Shown here: piece after piece, positions 6,505 through 7,531 of the stretch | How the letters are laid out: each line of letters starts with the position of its first letter | Numbering within the stretch: position 1 is the stretch's first letter | Assembly (NCBI GenBank): GCA_052388025.1 | Contig: JBQTIP010000324.1 | Location: 1 to 7,531, forward strand | Length of the DNA: 7,531 nt | Origin: JBQTIP01 sp052388025 | GTDB taxonomy: Bacteria > Actinomycetota > UBA4738 > HRBIN12 | Direction: 5' to 3' | Translations under genes and position numbers: made by a program | The notes under the pieces: model-generated | The model's input: the letters and a program-made list of their open reading frames with translations, nothing else | Databases searched by the model: none | What the model was told of the DNA's origin: nothing

Positions 6505-6635
6505 GGGGTTTCGAAGCCGGCGCGTTCATAGCACGACGGCGCCATCCGACAGAAACCCGCATGTCTCTGTGGCTAGGGTGAGCACCGTCTCCCTCGTTGC
6601 GTGGCTGTATGAGGCTCTGGGTGCGTCGCGCCCCC

Positions 6636-7076
6636 TCACGCCGTCCGCCGGCGGCGCAGGAGCGGGCTGCGCGGGCGCGGGATCTGGGCGCGCGACTCCC
6701 CGGGCCGCTGGCGTTTGCGGTAGCTCTCGCCCTCGACGACGACCTGATAGGCGTTGTGCGCGAGGCGATCGATGGCCGACTGCGCGAGGATCGGATCGTC
6801 GAACAGCGGGATCCACTCGTCGATCGTGCGATTGCTCGTGAGGAGCGTCGACGCCCGCCGATGGCGCTCGAGGACGACCTCGTAGAAGTCGCTCGACTGC
6901 CGCGCGTCGAGGCGGCGCAGCCCGAAGTCGTCGACAATGAGGACGTCGGGGGTCAGCAACCGGCGCAGGGCCTTGTCGGTGGAGTGATCGGCGCGGGCCT
7001 GTAGGAGGAGCTGGAAGAGGCGGTCGGCCCGGAGGAAGAGGAGGCTGTAGGAGCGATTACCCTGGCGAGTTGTCAT
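6636..7076 (-). pseudogene. istB: istB, ATPase helper of IS21-family transposition, 5'-truncated
   Basis: IstB is the AAA+ ATPase that selects targets and stimulates the IstA transposase. The visible 146 residues begin MTTRQGNRS and soon match IstB: LLFLRADRLFQLLL, Walker B PDVLIVDDFGLRRL (Asp49/Asp50), SSDFYEVVLERHR, TLLTSNR (sensor 1), EWIPLFDDPILAQSAIDRL and VVEGESYRKRQRP, then a basic tail. Complete IstB proteins are about 240-260 residues. The N-terminal helical domain and the Walker A loop (GxxGxGKT), which should lie at higher coordinates, are missing. In frame, a TGA occurs six codons before the ATG. The fragment cannot bind ATP normally, so I call it a pseudogene. Confidence 0.85.
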
Positions 7077-7081
7077 AGCGT

Positions 7082-7121
7082 CCCAATATCAGACGTTGGC
7101 CTGGCAGCGTCCGAGATTGGG
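7082..7121. repeat. Long imperfect stem-loop, 12 of 14 positions paired
   Basis: Arms 7082-7095 (CCCAATATCAGACG) and 7108-7121 (CGTCCGAGATTGGG) pair at 12 of 14 positions, with symmetric A/G and A/C mismatches, around a 12-base loop. It lies directly beyond the broken 5' side of istB. No terminator T run is present. Its nature is unknown. Confidence 0.6.
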
Positions 7122-7127
7122 GGGTTC

Positions 7128-7153
7128 GGTCACAACTTCCCACGGTTGTGGCT
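7128..7153 (+). repeat. Stem-loop immediately upstream of the intron insertion point
   Basis: GGTCACAAC (7128-7136) pairs with GTTGTGGCT (7145-7153) as nine pairs in RNA, two of them G-U, with an 8-base loop. It ends four bases before the predicted intron start at 7158. Class C group II introns commonly insert just downstream of stem-loops, which this would fit. Confidence 0.5.
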
Positions 7154-7157
7154 CCTA

Positions 7158-7531
7158 GTGCGCCAGGCGAAGCCTGGGAAAGGGGGAAGGGATGTAGTTG
7201 TCATCTCGGAAACCTTTCGATGGAACCCAGCGGGTACCCAGTCCCGCCCGGCAGAGGTTGGCCACCAGCCGGAACCGAGTGTTGCGTGGTGGCGGAGCGA
7301 TCCGCCCTGCGAAGCGTACACAGGGAGTGTGCAGGCCGCGTGATGGAGCCTCGAGAGACAATACCCGCGAGCGCCGACGTCGTTAGGAAGACGGAAGGCC
7401 GCATCGACGCGCCGAGGGAGGCCGGGCGCGAAGAGCTCGCCGGGGTCGAAGAGCGGGGCATGCACGCATGGGGCCTCCCCAGGAACCTGGGAGGCCTGAT
7501 CGTCTCCGTGCGAAAGAACCGGGAGGGGCCC
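7158..7531 (+). ncRNA. Group II intron, 5' portion of domain I (continues past the window)
   Basis: Starts GTGCG, matching the GUGYG 5' consensus of group II introns, followed at once by a hairpin CCAGGC-GAA-GCCTGG (7163-7177). Further on are GGCGGA-GCGA-TCCGCC (7291-7306), a stem with a GNRA tetraloop, and motifs of bacterial domain I such as GGAACCGAGTG and GCGAAGCGTACA. The loop of a CGTC/GACG stem (7378-7393) contains TAGGA (7384-7388), exactly complementary to TCCTA (7153-7157) just before the intron, as EBS1-IBS1 pairing requires. Another stem, GGCCTCCC (7472-7479) with GGGAGGCC (7489-7496), lies near the end. No protein in this stretch is credible; the reverse transcriptase/maturase gene is expected beyond 7531 in domain IV. 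Domains V and VI are not in view, so activity cannot be judged. Confidence 0.7.

Larger units (their letters stand above)
6456..7076 (-). mobile_element. Truncated IS21-family element (right end plus istB 3' half)
   Basis: Minus-strand element consisting of a right terminus at 6456, about 130 bases of non-coding sequence, and the C-terminal half of istB. istA, the left end and the 5' half of istB are absent. The element interrupts an ATPase gene at its right end. Its truncated side abuts hairpin sequence and a group II intron. The boundary near 7076 is where IstB-like sequence fades and is approximate. Confidence 0.65.

Noticed and set aside
5885..6937. Minus-strand open frame of 350 codons
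   Set aside because: It overlaps the ATPase and istB fragments in another frame and consists of Arg/Ser/Ala-rich low-complexity sequence typical of a GC shadow.
6461..7144. Nine-base direct repeat CTTCCCACG at 6461-6469 and 7136-7144, considered as paired IS ends
   Set aside because: A single 9-mer repeated within this distance is expected by chance, the flanks do not align, and IS21 ends should be inverted rather than direct.
7130..7465. Several small open frames on both strands in the last 400 bases
   Set aside because: They overlap structured RNA of the predicted group II intron and show no family motif or ribosome binding site.

Overview
The window is GC-rich and bacterial. It joins a conserved chromosomal edge on the left to a region of decayed and nested mobile DNA on the right. 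A bifunctional (p)ppGpp synthetase/hydrolase overlapping a RidA gene is an arrangement I know from deltaproteobacteria-type genomes. With the high GC, it suggests Myxococcota, Desulfobacterota, Binatota or a related lineage, but the sequence does not settle the phylum.

Layout. Positions 2-1840 hold most of a rel/spoT gene whose first roughly 110 codons lie outside the window. Its stop overlaps the GTG start of ridA (1837-2244), so the two are probably co-transcribed and translationally coupled. Next comes a promoter-like TTGACA/GATACT pair (2444-2473), a strong leader hairpin, a good ribosome binding site, and a long gene (about 2582-4626) for an exported protein. That protein has a caspase-fold (clan CD) His/Cys pair and a calcium-binding DxDxDG segment. 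Its best start codon is one frame away from the rest of the gene. A missing G in the G run at 2617-2620 would restore a textbook signal peptide.

From 4680 rightwards the DNA is accessory. There is the left end of an IS21-family element with two terminal repeats and only the first ~27 codons of istA (4684-4870, minus strand). Then come two GC-rich palindromes and a compact overlapping DUF4258/DUF2283 pair (5108-5559) that looks like a toxin-antitoxin module. About 430 bases without a recognisable gene follow, containing perfect hairpins. After these is the C-terminal part of a RepA/RecA-like hexameric ATPase gene (minus strand, 5992-6455). That gene is cut where the end of a second, different IS21-family element begins (6456). 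The second element keeps the C-terminal half of istB (6636-7076).

After two hairpins, the last ~370 bases (from 7158) look like the 5' RNA domain of a group II intron on the plus strand. It begins GTGCG and has a hairpin-loop sequence complementary to the five bases just before it. Its reverse transcriptase gene would lie beyond the window.

The left genes serve stress alarmone control and enamine/imine detoxification. The caspase-like gene appears to be its own transcription unit. The right half records at least three separate mobile-element insertions.
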